This document shows positions 5,669 to 7,287 of a DNA stretch of 7,287 nucleotides, piece after piece. Position 1 is the stretch's first letter. The number at the start of each line of letters is the position of its first letter. A model generated the notes under the pieces. The model was not told the DNA's origin, did not search any database, and saw only the letters and a program-made list of their open reading frames with translations. This DNA is from JAGOPB01 sp964606295 (GTDB lineage: Bacteria; Patescibacteriota; Minisyncoccia; Phycocordibacterales; UBA9973). Location: assembly GCA_964606295.1 (NCBI GenBank), contig CAZSFR010000030.1, forward strand, positions 1 through 7,287, written 5' to 3'. The position numbers and the translations under genes are program-made.

Positions 5669-6700
5669 ATGAGTACTCAGATACAAAAATACACCTTTCA
5701 CATTCACGGTATGCACTGCAAAGCATGTATCTTTCTCACAGAAAGCGAGCTTACTGACTTACCCGAGGTTACTTCTGCAAAATCAAACCTCGATACTCAT
5801 ACCGTGGAACTCACAGGAGATTTCGGCGACCGATCTCCCGAAGCTATAGCCCTAGTACTCACCGATATTCTATCTAAACACGGGTATACAGTTTCTGTGG
5901 AAAGAGAAAGTAAAAATGTGAAATGGGTAGATTTCAAAGTAGCTATCCCAATTGCAATTGCATTTGCAGTACTCTTCTTTATTTTGCAAAAAATTGGTTT
6001 GGTAAATCTTGTTGGTGGGGGAAATATAACGTATGGCACCGCATTTGTCATTGGTCTTATCGCGTCAGTCTCTACATGCATGGCAGTGGTTGGAGGTCTC
6101 GTACTCTCAATGTCTGCAACATTTGCAAAAGAAGGTGATAAAGTACGTCCACAACTCATGTTCCATGCGGGCCGTATTGTCTCATTCTTTATTCTCGGCG
6201 GAATAATCGGTGCACTCGGAGCGGTGTTTACTCTCAACACAACAGGGACGTTTGCTCTGAGCCTGCTCATTGGTAGTGTCATGCTTATTCTTGGAATCAA
6301 TCTACTCGATGTCTTTCCATGGGCGAAAAAATTGCAACCCTCGATGCCCAAGATTGTTTCTAAGCATGCCCATGGCGTGTCGAAGTGGAATCATACTCTC
6401 ACACCTCTACTGGTGGGTATTGCCACATTTTTCCTGCCGTGTGGATTTACTCAGTCAATGCAACTCTATACCCTGACAACAGGAAGTTTCCTTGAGGGAG
6501 GATTGACGATGCTCGCATTCGCACTCGGCACATTGCCAGTACTAGCACTCTTGAGCTTTAGTTCGTTCTCTATCCACAAGAGCAAGAATGCTGGGATATT
6601 TTTCAAAACTGCAGGACTCGTGGTGATTCTCTTTGCCATTTTTAATCTTATCAACTCTCTGGTCGTAATCGGTCTTATACCGCCCCTATTCAACTTTTAG
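5669..6700 (+). CDS. HMA domain fused to a DsbD/TauE-SafE-like membrane protein
   Basis: The N-terminus (about 1-78) is an HMA copper-binding domain with GMHCKAC (C17, C20). It is followed by about seven membrane helices (roughly 88-108, 122-148, 164-189, 193-214, 243-270, 276-300 and 312-340) of the DsbD_2/SafE-like type, part of the CcdA/DsbD superfamily. That fold has two inverted halves, each with a cysteine in its first helix. Here C137 (in VSTCMAV) and C258 (in FLPCGFTQ) occupy such places, and the Pro-Cys-Gly is a family hallmark. Superfamily members pass thiol reducing equivalents across the membrane, and HMA-fused members occur near copper genes. Either Cu(I) transfer or reduction of an outside copper protein is possible, and the cupredoxin gene next door is the natural partner. 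The 343-residue length fits HMA plus membrane domain. The gap from the DUF305 gene is 17 bases, without a Shine-Dalgarno. Confidence 0.85.
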   Translation: MSTQIQKYTFHIHGMHCKACIFLTESELTDLPEVTSAKSNLDTHTVELTGDFGDRSPEAIALVLTDILSKHGYTVSVERESKNVKWVDFKVAIPIAIAFAVLFFILQKIGLVNLVGGGNITYGTAFVIGLIASVSTCMAVVGGLVLSMSATFAKEGDKVRPQLMFHAGRIVSFFILGGIIGALGAVFTLNTTGTFALSLLIGSVMLILGINLLDVFPWAKKLQPSMPKIVSKHAHGVSKWNHTLTPLLVGIATFFLPCGFTQSMQLYTLTTGSFLEGGLTMLAFALGTLPVLALLSFSSFSIHKSKNAGIFFKTAGLVVILFAIFNLINSLVVIGLIPPLFNF

Positions 6701-6712
6701 CTTAATTTTTAG

Positions 6713-6718
6713 TATACT
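6713..6718 (+). promoter_or_regulatory. Likely -10 box of an internal leaderless promoter
   Basis: TATACT is identical to the csoR -10 box and, as there, ends exactly six bases before the ATG (6725). No good -35 is present: TTCAAC at 6689-6694, with an 18-bp spacer, is only a half match. No CsoR palindrome overlaps it. It may supply copper-independent expression of the cupredoxin gene, though readthrough from the operon promoter is also expected. Confidence 0.5.
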
Positions 6719-6724
6719 TATTTT

Positions 6725-7117
6725 ATGAAAGGAACTAGTACTGCAATTATCATGTGCGCACTTCTTATTGGAGGAGCCATCGTTCTCACAAGAGGGAAAG
6801 CGTCGGTGTCATCCGACACTCTTTCTGTCAATAATGTAACTATCGTCGACGGAAAGCAAATTATCGAGATAAAAGCCAAAGGTGGTTATGTGCCTACGCA
6901 TAGTGTTGCTAAAGCTGGCATACCAACCATCCTCAGACTCGACACAAACGGCACGTTTGATTGCTCTTCATCCGTCCGCATTCCTACTATGGATATAAGT
7001 CAAAACCTTCCTCCTTCGGGAACAACCGATATTGATATTGGCATTCCAGAAATAGCACTTTTGCAAGGCACCTGTGGCATGGGAATGTATCCGTTTGAAA
7101 TTGAGTTTCAGGGGTGA
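6725..7117 (+). CDS. Membrane-anchored cupredoxin-like protein
   Basis: Cupredoxins are extracytoplasmic copper proteins with a Greek-key beta sandwich. The 130-residue product starts with a short signal anchor (about 5-22, no lipobox). The domain (about 36-129) follows the Cupredoxin_1 pattern: GGYVPTHSVAKAGIPTILRL, then a strand with C80 (DCSSSVRIP), NLPPSGTTDIDIGIP, and a C-terminal loop C117-G-M119-G-M121 ending in PFEIEFQ. The CGMGM motif matches the family's C-terminal metal loop. C80, C117 and M119 or M121 are the likely ligands, and the usual His of blue copper sites is missing from that loop. H59 is the only histidine. It is the last gene of the operon, 24 bases after the HMA-DsbD-like gene. 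Fused HMA-membrane-cupredoxin proteins occur in related genomes (from memory), which supports a shared function. Confidence 0.87.
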   Translation: MKGTSTAIIMCALLIGGAIVLTRGKASVSSDTLSVNNVTIVDGKQIIEIKAKGGYVPTHSVAKAGIPTILRLDTNGTFDCSSSVRIPTMDISQNLPPSGTTDIDIGIPEIALLQGTCGMGMYPFEIEFQG

Positions 7118-7232
7118 GTGTATGTACGAAGAGGAAATTGCCTGCACGGTGATTTGAGAAAAGAGGAGCTTGCTAGCTTTAGATGAAGATCAATTAACGG
7201 TCATCGACTCGTTTATCAAGTAACCGATAACT
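7118..7232. other. Intergenic region after the operon, no gene seen
   Basis: About 115 bases between the cupredoxin stop and the terminal hairpin. No open frame of useful length, RNA gene or promoter could be recognised. A weak inverted repeat (TTAACGGT at 7194-7201 with ACCGATAA at 7223-7230, one mismatch) is too poor to name. Confidence 0.5.
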
Positions 7233-7262
7233 AAAACTCTGCAACTTCTGTTGTGGAATTTT
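7233..7262 (+). terminator. Hairpin terminator at the end of the copper operon
   Basis: Arm AAAACTCTGCAAC (7233-7245), loop TTCT, arm GTTGTGGAATTTT (7250-7262), with one mismatch and two G-T wobbles, followed by a T-rich run. The first arm is identical over 13 bases to that of the hairpin after tRNA-His, while the second arm has drifted. It probably ends the copper operon transcript and may also serve a convergent gene beyond the window. Confidence 0.65.
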
Positions 7263-7287
7263 GGTTTGTATTAAATCTTCTTTTCCT

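Noticed and set aside
5797..6351. 184-codon open frame on the minus strand
   Set aside because: It is a shadow of the HMA-DsbD-like gene, whose domains and cysteines are clear in the plus strand; the antisense product has no family features.
7194..7230. Inverted repeat TTAACGGT/ACCGATAA after the operon
   Set aside because: Short stem with a mismatch and a 21-base loop; expected by chance.
1..7287. CRISPR array, transposase or insertion-sequence ends, phage genes
   Set aside because: No regularly spaced direct repeats, transposase motifs, terminal inverted repeats with target duplications, or phage proteins were seen on either strand.

Overview
The window looks like a chromosomal piece of a Candidate Phyla Radiation (Patescibacteria, probably Parcubacteria/Paceibacteria) genome. 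The clues are an accessory-variability (Avd) gene next to a reverse transcriptase of the type used by diversity-generating retroelements (DGRs), short AT-rich gene gaps with no clear Shine-Dalgarno sequences, at least one apparently leaderless promoter, and a recurring short hairpin terminator. The organism call is an inference from gene content and style, not a phylogenetic result. UGA is used as a stop (cupredoxin gene), so the standard bacterial code fits.

Left part (1-1719): the window opens inside a tRNA-His(GUG) gene, followed by a rho-independent-type hairpin and about 110 bases of hairpin-rich non-coding DNA. Next comes what looks like a DGR remnant. A stretch at about 200-310 reads as the C-terminal end of a C-type-lectin/FGE-sulfatase-fold variable protein without an open frame above it (candidate template repeat). 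An intact avd-like gene follows on the minus strand, then a reverse transcriptase on the plus strand that is broken by one missing base near 1015/1016. No complete variable (target) protein gene is in the window.

Right part (1819-7117): seven genes on the plus strand form a copper homeostasis operon: csoR (copper-sensing repressor), copA (Cu+ P1B-ATPase), a copZ-type chaperone, a 73-residue two-helix membrane protein of unknown function, a membrane-anchored tandem DUF305 protein, an HMA domain fused to a DsbD/TauE-like membrane protein, and a membrane-anchored cupredoxin-like protein. Gaps are 3 to 46 bases. A perfect 18-bp CsoR-type palindrome lies between the -35 and -10 boxes upstream of csoR, and the -10 box is so close to the ATG that the transcript should be leaderless. 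The likely logic is that Cu(I) binding to CsoR releases the promoter, CopZ-like carriers move Cu(I) in the cytoplasm, CopA exports it, and the DUF305 and cupredoxin proteins bind it outside. The HMA-DsbD-like protein may move copper or reducing equivalents across the membrane.

The strongest oddities are the single-base frameshift in an otherwise well-preserved DGR reverse transcriptase, the divergent avd with no ATG start, a hairpin-encoding in-frame insertion of about 13 residues inside CopA, the leaderless geometry shared by csoR and the cupredoxin gene, and the same 13-base terminator arm at both ends of the window.
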